64,000 nucleotides of DNA from Cupriavidus necator A5-1 (GTDB lineage: Bacteria > Pseudomonadota > Gammaproteobacteria > Burkholderiales > Burkholderiaceae): positions 62,001 to 126,000 of the forward strand of contig NZ_JQLI01000001.1 in assembly GCF_000744095.1 (NCBI RefSeq), in the 5' to 3' direction. The notes under the pieces are model-generated. The model saw nothing but the letters and a program-made list of their open reading frames with translations, searched no databases and was not told the origin of the DNA. Positions 1-8,499 of the stretch are shown piece by piece. Every line of letters begins with the position of its first letter. The stretch's first letter is position 1. A program made the position numbers and the translations under genes.

Positions 1-1022
1 TCGCTGGGCGGATCCTTCGGCTGTACGTCCGTGACCGACAGGCGAACGGCGATCATCGGGGCCTCCATCTGTACGCGGGCGAGTCGCTCGCGCAGCAGGC
101 GCATCAGGTGGTCCTCGCTCCAGCTGGGCTCCGCTAGGGCGATCTCGACTACCGTGGGCGGCACCGCGGAGCGCCCGCGCTCGTGCTGCAGCTTGACGGC
201 AATCCTCGTCACGGCCAATTGATGGGCGGCCAGCCAGCCCAGCATCTGGACAATCAGGCCGCGCGCATAGAGCAAGGTCGCCTCGGCGTGCTCGATGCGG
301 TCGGGCAGTTCCGCGCGTGCAGTAAAGCTTGGCGGCGCTTCGAGCCACTCGAAAATCTCGGGCGCCAAGCCGAGTGCCCTGTCCAACGTTTCGTTGAGTT
401 CCTGGCCGCACCGGCGCTGAAGGCCGGCGCGCGGCAGCTGGCGCAGGTCACCAAGCGTTCTACAGCCCAAGCCATCCAGCCATTCGAGGTAGGGACGGGC
501 TGCTGGCAGCACCGCCGCCGACATCCCGGTGACCTGGCGCTCGAGGGAGCGATGGGACAGCGCGCGGCCGCCGCCGGCGCGTGCCAACAGCCAAGCCCCC
601 TCAGCCGTCGGGGCGCAACCGGTCACGGGTGTCACGCCAAGCGCGCGGGCAGTCGCGCGTACGCGGCGCAGCAGCTTCCGGATGCCGCCGAAGAGTCGCA
701 GGCTCGCCGATACGTCGACCAGGACGCAGGCCTCCTCTGCTTCGACAACATTGGGCGAGAACTGGAGCAAGGCGGTCGCGGCGCGACGCAGGCTCTCGGC
801 TTCCTTCTGGAGCGCCCGGTCGAAGATGAGGGTCTGCGGCGCCATGGTCAGTACACCGCCCCGGCGCATGCCAAGGCGAACGCCGGCGCGTGCTGCCATC
901 GGGGTCATGGCACACACCTTCTCGCTTTCCAATACTGCCGTTGGCAGCTCAGTGGACCAGCTCGGCCGGAACACTTCGAGGGGTAGCGATGGCAGGTGTA
1001 GGCAGATCCACAGGCGCAACAT
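1..1022 (-). CDS. imuB: ImuB, Y-family DNA polymerase-like protein (3' end outside window)
   Basis: Translesion-synthesis accessory protein of the ImuA-ImuB-DnaE2 mutasome. It is related to Y-family polymerases but normally non-catalytic, bridging the beta clamp and DnaE2. The chosen ATG (1022-1020) gives the family-typical start MLRLWICLHLPSLPLEVF; the motif LVDVSASLRLFGG and the Y-family palm follow. Reading runs off the left edge, so roughly the last third is missing. Its start lies 74 bp inside the end of imuA in another frame, as expected for a translationally coupled pair. dnaE2 would be expected beyond the left edge. Expression should follow the LexA box upstream of imuA. Confidence 0.9.
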   Translation of the reverse strand, partial: MLRLWICLHLPSLPLEVFRPSWSTELPTAVLESEKVCAMTPMAARAGVRLGMRRGGVLTMAPQTLIFDRALQKEAESLRRAATALLQFSPNVVEAEEACVLVDVSASLRLFGGIRKLLRRVRATARALGVTPVTGCAPTAEGAWLLARAGGGRALSHRSLERQVTGMSAAVLPAARPYLEWLDGLGCRTLGDLRQLPRAGLQRRCGQELNETLDRALGLAPEIFEWLEAPPSFTARAELPDRIEHAEATLLYARGLIVQMLGWLAAHQLAVTRIAVKLQHERGRSAVPPTVVEIALAEPSWSEDHLMRLLRERLARVQMEAPMIAVRLSVTDVQPKDPPS

Positions 1023-1653
1023 GGCGGTGGAGAAGGCTCGGCGATGGCTCGAGCCAGATAAGCAGCGGCGCATCCTGCTGGGGGCCGCGCCGCTTGAGAA
1101 AGGTCACCTCGATGCCGCCGGCGGCCGGACTGATGGCGAGGCGTAATGGCGCGGGGGAAGCGTCGCGCGCGCAGGCGATAGGGCGCACGAGGCAAAACAG
1201 GGCTTCGCCCGACTGAGCGGCCAGGTGGAGACGGCGCAGCGCGTCTGAGCGGATGTGCTGTTGCCAGAGCAGTACGGCGCCGCAAGTACCGGCGCGCAGC
1301 AGCTGCTCGGTAGCCCACAGCGTGTCGGCGGTTCGCTGTCCCCGAATCCACAGGATCTGCTGGGCCGGCAAGCCCCAGCTTGTCAGAGCGAGCGCCTGTG
1401 GCGTGTGAGGCGGCTGAATCAGCGCAACCGGCCGCGAAGCGGCGGCGAGCAGGGCCGGGCGCAGCAGGCGCAACTCGCCCACGCCAGGCTGCCGCGTGAG
1501 CAACTCAACCAACGTGCCCACCGGCCAGCCGCCGCCAGGCAGCTCGCTGGCCAGTTCCGGATAGCCGGTTGGCAGCGTGCGACCGGCCGGCCGCGCCAGT
1601 TGGGAGGCGCGCCAAAGTGCGGGGTGGATGGTTTCCGGGTTTGGGGTGGACAT
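949..1653 (-). CDS. imuA: ImuA, SOS mutagenesis RecA-like protein
   Basis: A 234-residue protein matching the SulA/RecA-like ImuA family found only beside imuB/dnaE2. The N-terminus (PALWRASQLAR, then LPTGYPELASELPGGGWPVGTL around residues 27-48) is the family hallmark for a degenerate RecA core. It is thought to connect the mutasome to RecA or stalled forks. It is the first gene of a leftward operon with imuB. The LexA box lies about 33-48 bp upstream of the ATG at 1653. Confidence 0.92.
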   Translation of the reverse strand: MSTPNPETIHPALWRASQLARPAGRTLPTGYPELASELPGGGWPVGTLVELLTRQPGVGELRLLRPALLAAASRPVALIQPPHTPQALALTSWGLPAQQILWIRGQRTADTLWATEQLLRAGTCGAVLLWQQHIRSDALRRLHLAAQSGEALFCLVRPIACARDASPAPLRLAISPAAGGIEVTFLKRRGPQQDAPLLIWLEPSPSLLHRHVAPVDLPTPAIATPRSVPAELVH

Positions 1654-1685
1654 GAGGCTGCAGAGCTGTCTGTCCGTACAGTGTA

Positions 1686-1701
1686 CTGTATGTTTATACA
1701 G
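1686..1701 (-). promoter_or_regulatory. LexA (SOS) box of imuAB
   Basis: CTGTATGTTTATACAG is a 16-bp match to the CTG-N10-CAG LexA consensus, extended by TA on both sides. It lies just upstream of imuA, so DNA damage should derepress the operon. Confidence 0.9.
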
Positions 1702-2016
1702 TATTGGTGACCTCTGGCGAAATGTGCTTAATTAGGTCCATAAAGTGCAGGGAAGCGGATTAGTGAGACTTCGCCGCTTCCCTGGAAATACCGAATTGAT
1801 GAGACTGCGGGGATTCAGCGGCGGGTAGCGTTGCGCTGACATGGCGGTCGCAAAAAGCCCGCCGACGCAGGGCACCGAGTTTTTTTAAGGACAAGGTCGC
1901 CGGCGACGGGCCGCAGTCGACCCGAACGAGACGGTCACCACAGTCTCCTTATTGAGTACGGCATCGGATAGATGCATGCTTGGGGATGTCGCCAGCCAAA
2001 ATTGAGGGGGTGGTTC

Positions 2017-2241
2017 ATGACGCAGCGAGCACGGGATCTCTATCGGAGTTCCAATGGCGACCGATGGTCGCTGGTTCACGACCTGGATTCAGGACGAGTG
2101 TTCATCCGGCATGAGTCCAACATGCCATCGGGCGGCCAGACATCCGAAATAGCCGTTGGCGATTTCCTCGTGCGCGATGCGCACGGACCAGAGCATGCCG
2201 AGTTGTTACGGCTTATCGGAACGCTTGTCGAATCCGGCTGA
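2017..2241 (+). CDS. Small conserved hypothetical protein
   Basis: A 74-residue protein starting MTQRARDLYRSSNGDRW, preceded by a GAGGGGG ribosome-binding site. The pattern (LYRSSNGDRW, GRVFIRHESNMPSGG, then EHAELLRLIGTLV) matches a small cytosolic protein common in Rhizobiales and Burkholderiales whose function is not known to me. An upstream in-frame ATG at 1972 is less likely because the conserved part begins at 2017. It lies 66 bp upstream of the SDR-like gene, inside the IS21-like-bounded segment. Confidence 0.75.
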   Translation: MTQRARDLYRSSNGDRWSLVHDLDSGRVFIRHESNMPSGGQTSEIAVGDFLVRDAHGPEHAELLRLIGTLVESG

Positions 2242-2307
2242 CGTCGGGGATCGGCCCCGCCCTGCATGCGACCGCTTCTACGCAGCCATGTGTGCGCGGA
2301 GGATGCC

Positions 2308-3033
2308 ATGTCCAATAGTTACGATCTTTCGGGGAAAACGGCGCTGGTGACTGGCGGTGCAAAGGGGCTCGGCCGGGCGATCGTTGCGCAACTGATCGAC
2401 AGCGGCGCAAGCGTTCACGTTTGGGATATCTTGCCGTTCCAGATGGACGGCGCCAGTACTGAGGTCGTCGATGTCTCCGATGCTGAGCAGGTTGCGTTGG
2501 CGCTGGCGCGACTGGTCGATGCCGGTTTTCGCTTCGACATCCTGATCAACGGTGCCGGCTACCTCGGCCCGATGCAGCCGTTCGAGAATCACGAGGCCGG
2601 ACAATGGCATCGCATCATCGCCGTGAATCTCCTTGGGACCATGTACGTCCTGCAGGCGATGCTGCCGCATATGTTGCGCTGGGGTGGCGGCCGCATCATC
2701 AATATGGGCTCGATGGCCGGCAAGGAGGGGCTGGTCGGGCTGGCCGCATACTCGGCGGCCAGCGGCGGCGTGGTGGCGCTGACCAAAGCGATCGGCCGCG
2801 AGATGGTGAGCCGTAATATCTACGTTAATTGCGTGGCGCCTGGCCCCATGGATACCGATATGATCCATGCCCTCGGTAGCCACGAGGTGGCGGCCATGGT
2901 TCGTGATAGCCCAGCGGGGCGTCTCGGTGATCCGGCTGAGGTGGCACACCTGGTAGCGTGGCTATGTTCAGACGCCAGCCGCTTTAACGCAGGCGCTGTC
3001 TTTGACATGTCCGGTGGGCGAGCGCGATTCTAA
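2308..3033 (+). CDS. SDR family oxidoreductase with altered catalytic lysine
   Basis: A 241-residue classical short-chain dehydrogenase/reductase. TGGAKGLG near residue 13 is the NAD(P)-binding glycine motif, INGAG corresponds to NNAG, and a C-terminal FDMSGG segment is present. The start at 2308 has a GGAGG site 5 bases upstream and gives MSNSYDLSGK. In the active-site YxxxK motif the lysine is replaced: the protein reads AYSAASGG, so Tyr is present and Lys is Ser. It may be inactive or may bind a ligand without classical catalysis. The substrate is unknown. Confidence 0.85.
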   Translation: MSNSYDLSGKTALVTGGAKGLGRAIVAQLIDSGASVHVWDILPFQMDGASTEVVDVSDAEQVALALARLVDAGFRFDILINGAGYLGPMQPFENHEAGQWHRIIAVNLLGTMYVLQAMLPHMLRWGGGRIINMGSMAGKEGLVGLAAYSAASGGVVALTKAIGREMVSRNIYVNCVAPGPMDTDMIHALGSHEVAAMVRDSPAGRLGDPAEVAHLVAWLCSDASRFNAGAVFDMSGGRARF

Positions 3034-3401
3034 GTGAAGTGCGGATCTTCGGTTGACATGCCGCCGCTGCTGCCAGTCGGTCTATTGTGGCCCAACGGCC
3101 GAGGGTGGGAAAGAGACAGTGAGCAACCGGTGCGGAGCAGTCCAACGAACTCGCGCTTCAAAACAGGGCAGTCTCGCTATTTCCGGTTCCAATACAGGAG
3201 AGCGCTGGCAGAACTAACTGCTAAGTTGTTGATTTTTCGGAAAGCGCAGTCTCACGAATTCCGGCTGCACCTTTACTGGCAGAGAAAGACCCTCTAGAGA
3301 TCCCCGGCTACGAGCCAAAATGGGAATACGTCCTTGAGCTACCGGTCTTGGTGGGGAACAAAGTCGGGTAGTGGCACCGGAGGTGTGAGGAAAAAAAGAG
3401 A
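3034..3401. other. Intergenic stretch with IS21-like repeats
   Basis: No convincing gene. The stretch holds the right-hand pair of IS21-like motifs (3167-3191, 3245-3269) and AT-richer DNA up to the terminator-like hairpin. Open frames here lack ribosome-binding sites and recognisable domains. Confidence 0.5.
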
Positions 3402-3420
3402 CGGCGCCCCGGTGGCGCCG
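3402..3420 (-). terminator. Rho-independent terminator, best on the minus strand
   Basis: CGGCGCC, a 5-base loop, then GGCGCCG. Read on the minus strand it is followed by TCTCTTTTTTTCC. The plus side is weaker (CTTTAGTTTGTTTT), so it could act in both directions. It insulates the block starting at 3499. Confidence 0.7.
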
Positions 3421-3498
3421 CTTTAGTTTGTTTTGACGTTACATGATACTGCAAAGGATGGTTTAGAATCTGGTGAGAATCCTCTTTACCGACACCCG

Positions 3499-3843
3499 AT
3501 GCCGACATCCCTACCGGTCATACACCGCTCGAGCCAGCTCCTGTCAGCCGCCCTGGCGCGGAATGGCCTTACACCCGAAGCCGTGAAGGACTGGCATCCG
3601 GACCATGATACGCCACCACCGCTTGGAACCGGCGGCATGACGTTTGCTGTTCGGGCATCGCTTCGAGCCATCGAGAGCGAGGCTGCCAGTCATGATTTGC
3701 GGGAGACCGGCGGGCCGGCACTACTCTCGATGCCGATGGAAGTTGCATCGGAGTACTTCTCTGCTTGGAAGCGCCGTTGGGGCGTGGGGACAGTCACCGA
3801 AGAGGGACAGGATGCCCCGACTCATGATCGTCCGCGGGGCTGA
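3499..3843 (+). CDS. Hypothetical protein, first gene of accessory block
   Basis: About 114 residues from ATG 3499 (MPTSLPVIHRSSQLLSAALA). A longer reading from 3433 is possible but less likely. It is mixed hydrophilic with no signal peptide or membrane segment. LLSAALARNGLTPEAVKDW resembles a small helical DNA-element-associated protein, but I do not recognise the family. The stop is 2 bases from the next start, so the two genes are probably co-translated. Confidence 0.6.
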   Translation: MPTSLPVIHRSSQLLSAALARNGLTPEAVKDWHPDHDTPPPLGTGGMTFAVRASLRAIESEAASHDLRETGGPALLSMPMEVASEYFSAWKRRWGVGTVTEEGQDAPTHDRPRG

Positions 3844-3845
3844 CC

Positions 3846-4184
3846 ATGGTCGCGAAGAACATCGACATATCGGCCTCGTTGCGCGCCGCGGCAGCGGAAA
3901 CCGACTTGAGGGATCTTTGGACCCAACTTTGCGACCTGCTGAGGGGGCTGACCACGATTGCTGCATCGAAGCTGGACGATGCAGAGCGTAAGTCCGTGAA
4001 CAAGCTGGCGCAGATCGCGAATAGCTACGGTCTGGTGGTCCTTGAGATGATGGAGCAGAACAACTTGCCGGCCAGGCAGCGCACGCTGTCCCAAAGCTTG
4101 GTGGCCGATTTCACCAAGGTGATTCGCTTCTTTGTCGAGGATGCCAGACAGTCGATGAATCTGCCACGCAGACAAAACGGCTGA
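3846..4184 (+). CDS. Hypothetical helical protein
   Basis: A 112-residue, mostly helical, soluble protein (MVAKNIDISASLRAAAAETD) with evenly spaced hydrophobics and no recognised motif. It starts 2 bases after the previous gene and shares its direction with everything up to 13 kb, so it is probably in the same operon. A small inverted repeat (CCGCCAA..TTGGCGG, 4201-4216) separates it from the HD-domain gene. Confidence 0.65.
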   Translation: MVAKNIDISASLRAAAAETDLRDLWTQLCDLLRGLTTIAASKLDDAERKSVNKLAQIANSYGLVVLEMMEQNNLPARQRTLSQSLVADFTKVIRFFVEDARQSMNLPRRQNG

Positions 4185-4247
4185 AACCCGGCCCCCCAGT
4201 CCGCCAACTTTGGCGGGTAATCGTCGCCTATTAAATTGCGTAGCATA

Positions 4248-4913
4248 ATGACAAACGTAAATATAAGTAGCTGGATGCCTACTCGAAGCGGACTGAGGGT
4301 CAATCTCGCCCACCCCGAACCGGAACAATTCGACATCCGTGACATCGCCTTGGGTTTGGCGAGGGAATGTCGATACGCGAACCAGCTGGACTTCCACTAT
4401 TCGGTCGCGCAGCACAGCGTGATCGTTGCCCGGCACATCGATCCCGAGTTTGCCCTTGACGGACTGCTACACGACGCGTCCGAGGCATATATCCGGGACC
4501 TTCCGTCCCCGCTGAAGGCGCTGCTTCCGGATTACAAGGCAGTAGAGACTCGCATCGAGCAAGCCATCCGGGTGCGCTTTGGGCTCTCTCCTGACTCCGA
4601 CCGGCGTATCCATGACCAGGTCAAGGCCGTCGACCGGCGTGTGGCCGCTGCCGAGCGCCAAGATCTGCTGCCGCCGATAGCAAACCCGGTTCCTCTCACG
4701 GAGGAACCGTGGCATGCCCTCGACGGGATCGAGCCGATTCCGGAGGCTATCGTGCCTTGGAGCTACCAGGCCTCGTTTGCCGGCTTCCTCTACATGTTCG
4801 CCCAATACAGCGATACGTATGTTCTCCATCCAGACATGACACCGTTCGTTCCCCACGAGCTGTATTTCGATAACGAGCCAGAACCCTACAGGGAGCGCCT
4901 ACGCTGTGCCTGA
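4248..4913 (+). CDS. HD-domain phosphohydrolase, YfbR-like 5'-nucleotidase
   Basis: A 221-residue HD-superfamily metal-dependent phosphohydrolase. His56 (AQHSV) and His75-Asp76 (LLHDASEAY), with Asp84 (IRDLPSPLK), form the H..HD..D metal site, numbered from the ATG at 4248. The arrangement YSVAQHSVIVAR, then DGLLHDASEAYIRDLPSPLK, is that of YfbR-type deoxyribonucleoside 5'-monophosphatases common in phages and plasmids. A TTG 12 bases upstream is an alternative start. It may salvage or deplete dNMPs. The next gene overlaps its end by 8 bases. Confidence 0.85.
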   Translation: MTNVNISSWMPTRSGLRVNLAHPEPEQFDIRDIALGLARECRYANQLDFHYSVAQHSVIVARHIDPEFALDGLLHDASEAYIRDLPSPLKALLPDYKAVETRIEQAIRVRFGLSPDSDRRIHDQVKAVDRRVAAAERQDLLPPIANPVPLTEEPWHALDGIEPIPEAIVPWSYQASFAGFLYMFAQYSDTYVLHPDMTPFVPHELYFDNEPEPYRERLRCA

Positions 4914-6060
4914 GAACCTGACCAATCTGACCTCCGCGCCGATGGTTGGCGATTCGCCTGTCACGGCGCGCAACTATGCCGCGCAAGCCCAACGGTCGTT
5001 GCGCAACTACGTGCAGTTGGTTGAGAAGAGGGGATTGCGGCACGACGCGTTCGTCCTCACACACCTCGTGCACCGCCTGGGCGAGGCGGTGCACTTCGCG
5101 GTCCCCGACAACGCTGCCATCCTCGAAACTGGATTTCGAGGCGTGGAGGACGGGCCGCTCCGACTGCCGTTTCCGGAAATCACGATCGAATACTTCGTCC
5201 CCTTCAACCCCGAGCAGATTGGCGACCGGCTTCATGCCCCAAAACGGCTGATCTACGCGTGCGAAGTGACCCGGGATAGCTTGCCGGATTGGCTGACACC
5301 GGTACACCACGACATGATTGCCCGCTCGCTGCTCAACTGGGCTCGGGAGAATCCTCAGCTCGGCGCCGGTGAGCGTGGAATCCTTGTCTGGGGCGCCGCC
5401 TATGTCCAGCCAGGTCCCAATTTGGAGCCGATCTGGGCGCCGGAGTCGGGGTTTTGGCTGCTGCCAGAGCGCTACCCCGACTCCGCTTCGTACTCGCAGG
5501 AGTTGCGCCGCGAAAGGCACCAACGGCCGACCGATTCCGCTGCGCCCTTCGTGGCCGGCCGCCGGCCAATGCTTGTGGGTGGCATGGTCCCAGCGATGCT
5601 CGACATGTTCCGAATTGCAATGGATGGGCGGCCGGGCCAGGAAGACCAGGTGATCGCCGATCTGCAGCGGGATATCTCGCTCGAAGCCGGCGCAGTGCTC
5701 GAGTTCATCGAAGCGTGCTCCTGCAGCAATATTCAGGCGTCCACCCTCACCAAAGGGATCGAACCGGGCAGCCCGCTGGCCAAACGTCGCGCGGCAGATG
5801 GGAAGCTCCCGATGTTTGAGACGAAGGTACTGACAATCGACGTGACCGGACGCTCCAGCGCAGGCGCCAGCGGCGGCACTGGTGGCACCGGCAGAGCCAG
5901 CCCCAGAATGCACATGCGCCGCGGTCATATCCGGCGCCTGGAGGACGGTCGCCGCATCTGGGTCAACAACGCAGTGATCGGCAGCCAGACCAACGGCCAG
6001 ATCCAGAAGTCATACGCGATCGAGACCCCGCAAACCTCCCGACCCCGCCCGCGCGGGTGA
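4906..6060 (+). CDS. Hypothetical phage/plasmid-type protein with C-terminal basic motif
   Basis: A 384-residue protein starting with GTG inside the end of the HD gene; ATG at 4942 is an alternative. The body is soluble and not recognised. The last 60 residues have a Gly/Ser/Thr-rich linker, then a basic segment HMRRGHIRRLEDGRRIWV. Similar RRGH-x-RR...W-V tails occur in uncharacterised phage and plasmid proteins. Overlap with the hydrolase gene and close spacing to the exonuclease gene suggest a nucleotide/DNA metabolism operon. Confidence 0.65.
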   Translation: MPENLTNLTSAPMVGDSPVTARNYAAQAQRSLRNYVQLVEKRGLRHDAFVLTHLVHRLGEAVHFAVPDNAAILETGFRGVEDGPLRLPFPEITIEYFVPFNPEQIGDRLHAPKRLIYACEVTRDSLPDWLTPVHHDMIARSLLNWARENPQLGAGERGILVWGAAYVQPGPNLEPIWAPESGFWLLPERYPDSASYSQELRRERHQRPTDSAAPFVAGRRPMLVGGMVPAMLDMFRIAMDGRPGQEDQVIADLQRDISLEAGAVLEFIEACSCSNIQASTLTKGIEPGSPLAKRRAADGKLPMFETKVLTIDVTGRSSAGASGGTGGTGRASPRMHMRRGHIRRLEDGRRIWVNNAVIGSQTNGQIQKSYAIETPQTSRPRPRG

Positions 6061-6079
6061 TTCCGAGCCCAAATCGACC

Positions 6080-6967
6080 ATGAACGCACTGGTTTTTGAC
6101 ACCGAAACAACCGGGAAGAGGGACCCAGGCCTCGTTGAGGCCGCATGGATCCCGATTCCGTCTCCGGGCAAAATCAAGCAGCTCGCCGGCGAACTCGTTG
6201 GCGATGCGTGTGCCCGCGACACCATGGTCCAGCGCTTCAATCCCGGCAAGCCGATCGAGTTTGGGGCCATGGCCACGCACCACATCACGAACCAGGCGGT
6301 TGAGCACTGCCCGCCGGCGTCGACGTTCCGCCTGCCGGCCGGATTGACGCACCTGATCGGCCACAAGATCGATTACGACATCGATGTCATCCACGCGGCG
6401 GCGCCGTCGGAGGGATACGGTGAGATCAGGGGCATCTGTACCTTGGTCTTGGCCCAACGACTCTGGCCCGAGTGCGACAGCCATACACAGTCAGCGCTGC
6501 TCTATTTCCTGATGCCGGAGGTCGCACCAGTACTCGCCATGCACGCGCACGATGCTGCCGTCGACGTTGGCATCAACCTTCGGCTGCTCAATCTGATCGT
6601 CCACGAGTTGCAATGGCGCGGCGCGCTCCGGCCTGACAGCGAGTGGTCCTTCGCCGATCTGTGGGAGATCAGTGAAATTGCCCGGATTCCCGAGTTCATG
6701 CCGTTCGGCAAGCATAAGGGCCGCCCGATCGCCGACGTTCCGCGCGACTACTGGGGCTGGTACTTCGAGCAAGCCGACATCGATCCGTACGTGGTGCGGG
6801 CCTACCGGGAGGGCGGGCAACCGTGGCCATGGCCTCGCCCAGACGCTGGCCACCCAGCGCCGCAGGCATCGGTATCGGTTTCGAAACCCGAACCGGTGAC
6901 GGCGCCGCAGCCGGCTCAGTCCAACACCGCCCCCCGATTCAGTTTTTCACCGCGGCCGCGCGCCTGA
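6080..6967 (+). CDS. DnaQ/ExoX-like 3'-5' exonuclease with DUF3820-like tail
   Basis: A 295-residue DEDDh exonuclease. Exo I is FDTETTG (Asp7, Glu9), a second acidic motif lies at KIDYDID (Asp100 region), and Exo III is HDAAVD (His157, Asp162). Residues about 214-236 (MPFGKHKGRPIADVP) match the short DUF3820-type module often fused to ExoX-like nucleases. The tail is Pro-rich and probably disordered. It should degrade single-stranded or nicked DNA in the cytosol. It is separated by 19 bases from the upstream gene. Confidence 0.85.
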   Translation: MNALVFDTETTGKRDPGLVEAAWIPIPSPGKIKQLAGELVGDACARDTMVQRFNPGKPIEFGAMATHHITNQAVEHCPPASTFRLPAGLTHLIGHKIDYDIDVIHAAAPSEGYGEIRGICTLVLAQRLWPECDSHTQSALLYFLMPEVAPVLAMHAHDAAVDVGINLRLLNLIVHELQWRGALRPDSEWSFADLWEISEIARIPEFMPFGKHKGRPIADVPRDYWGWYFEQADIDPYVVRAYREGGQPWPWPRPDAGHPAPQASVSVSKPEPVTAPQPAQSNTAPRFSFSPRPRA

Positions 6968-7010
6968 GAAGCTCGCCAGCAGCACAAACCCAACTCCAGA
7001 AGGAAAGACC

Positions 7011-7328
7011 ATGCAAACGACTAGTGAACACATTACGACCCTGGTGTATGCCGAACTGCGACGCGATGACCAGGTCGCCGTCATGATCCCCGCCCGCGAC
7101 GGGCGCGGTGAGCCGACTGTCGTTGGAATCTCCACGGACACAATCACCTGGAAGTGCGCGGACGGCACCGTTGAGCGCTTGGGCACGCCCGCCGCCCCGG
7201 TTTCGAAGGATGTGATCGAAGCAGTCGCCAGTGCAGAGGGCCTGCTGGTGATGCTGGGCGACACCGCCACGAACGAGCTCATCGGAGACTTTGTGCTCCA
7301 GGGCGCGCCGGCGGCTTCTGTCGCCTGA
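7011..7328 (+). CDS. Hypothetical small protein
   Basis: A 105-residue soluble protein (MQTTSEHITTLVYAELRRDD) with a good AGAAGGAAAG ribosome-binding site. It looks like a compact beta-rich fold. No family recognised. Position between the exonuclease and the membrane protein gene suggests the same transcript. Confidence 0.6.
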   Translation: MQTTSEHITTLVYAELRRDDQVAVMIPARDGRGEPTVVGISTDTITWKCADGTVERLGTPAAPVSKDVIEAVASAEGLLVMLGDTATNELIGDFVLQGAPAASVA

Positions 7329-7356
7329 TCTGATTCCGCACAGATCGGAGCAAACT

Positions 7357-8499
7357 ATGACCAAAGCAGATCAAGTCGACCCGACGGGAACGGATGTCCC
7401 GCCAAATCTTGCGAAGCTTAGCCCCAGAGCGCAGGAGTTCATCGCTCGATTCTCCAGTACCAAAGGCGCGAAACTCGGCCTGGGCGGATTGGCTCGGCCG
7501 AGCAGCATTACGGTGCACGGACCGAGCGGCCCAAATAAGGATCGCTTCGTTGGCTGGCTGAGGCGAGCGGCACCAGTGCTGGCCATCTCAGGCGCGATGT
7601 TGGCGGCCGCAGGAATGTACGCGCTGACGTACGGTTCCGCGCATGGGGAGAAGCCGGGCGTTTCGGGAGCGAACCCAATCGAACTCCGAAGCGAGAGGTT
7701 GCAGGAGCGCATGCCAGGCACCATGGAAATGATGCGCGAGGCCGCGAAACTTGTCCGGGTGAACCCCGAGCCGTACTCAGTACTTATTCGCTCCGACTCT
7801 GCGCTCGAGGGCCTCTCACCGACGGAGGTGCTTGCTGGGTTTGCCCAATCGGTCAATGCCGTCAATTCCCCGGCGCGCTCGCTCAAACAGATCGACAGTG
7901 CAGTCCGAGAGATTGTTGCTGATGCGTGGAAGAATGATTCCTCGCCGCTTATGGGACTTGCTGCGTATATGAAGTCCCCGGACAAATGGAAGGCCTCTGT
8001 AGCCCAGATGCGCATGCAAGGCCCGCAGGCCGTTTTCGACGCCGCGGACGCGCTGAGCTACGGATGGGCATACGCGCGCGCAGTCCACCAACTCCTCAGG
8101 GCACAACTCAGTGCCACCACGCCGCGAAACGTGCAGGCCCGCAAGGTCGGTGCGGACTTCGTGGACATTGCCCGCTCGGCTATCGGCCTCGCACAGTCAG
8201 TGGCCGGCGCCACTGGCAATCGGGACATAAATACCACCGCCAGGGATTTGAGCGGCCTCGCTCGCGATGGCGTCTCGATGTACCAGCAAGGGCAGTCGGT
8301 CGGTTCGGCGTCAGGCACGCGGCGCGTGGACCAGGTTTCCCGTATGGTGGACTCCGCGGGCCGGATTTATCAGAACAGCCAACGAGCAACGCATGAATAC
8401 GACAAGCGTGCGCTCGACAGGGCGACAAAGGAGCTTCGACAGAACGGCTACGGCGAGGGCGCTACCATCCCGCAATACAGGGAGCGTGAGGGTGGTTGA
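7357..8499 (+). CDS. Membrane-anchored hypothetical protein
   Basis: A 380-residue protein from ATG 7357. An N-terminal cytosolic part of about 65 residues precedes one hydrophobic segment (VLAISGAMLAAAGMYALTYG, about residues 70-90). A long helical C-terminal part rich in Ala/Ser/Arg, with several RxxGxxxxxG repeats, probably faces the periplasm. I do not recognise the family. The stop overlaps the GTG of the next gene. The following exported proteins suggest an envelope complex. Confidence 0.7.
   Translation: MTKADQVDPTGTDVPPNLAKLSPRAQEFIARFSSTKGAKLGLGGLARPSSITVHGPSGPNKDRFVGWLRRAAPVLAISGAMLAAAGMYALTYGSAHGEKPGVSGANPIELRSERLQERMPGTMEMMREAAKLVRVNPEPYSVLIRSDSALEGLSPTEVLAGFAQSVNAVNSPARSLKQIDSAVREIVADAWKNDSSPLMGLAAYMKSPDKWKASVAQMRMQGPQAVFDAADALSYGWAYARAVHQLLRAQLSATTPRNVQARKVGADFVDIARSAIGLAQSVAGATGNRDINTTARDLSGLARDGVSMYQQGQSVGSASGTRRVDQVSRMVDSAGRIYQNSQRATHEYDKRALDRATKELRQNGYGEGATIPQYREREGG

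Larger units (their letters stand above)
1746..3269. mobile_element. Segment bounded by IS21-like terminal repeats, no transposase
   Basis: Four related motifs of about 24 bp occur in two inverted pairs: 1751-1773 and 1784-1810 on the left, 3167-3191 and 3245-3269 on the right. On the right they read roughly CGCAGTCTCACGAATTCCGG; on the left they are the reverse complement. Both outer ends begin TGCAG reading inward (1746 and 3269). Repeated subterminal sites are typical of IS21-family ends, but no istA or istB lies between. The segment contains only the small conserved gene and the SDR-like gene. No clear target duplication is seen. The gene-free part 1702-2016 also holds a perfect 11-bp inverted repeat (1748-1758 / 1774-1784). 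Confidence 0.45.

Noticed and set aside
183-986. Long open frame on the plus strand over imuB
   Set aside because: The minus strand reads a clear ImuB; the plus frame is its shadow.
3034-3297. 87-codon plus-strand frame after the SDR gene
   Set aside because: No ribosome-binding site or family, and it spans the terminal repeats.
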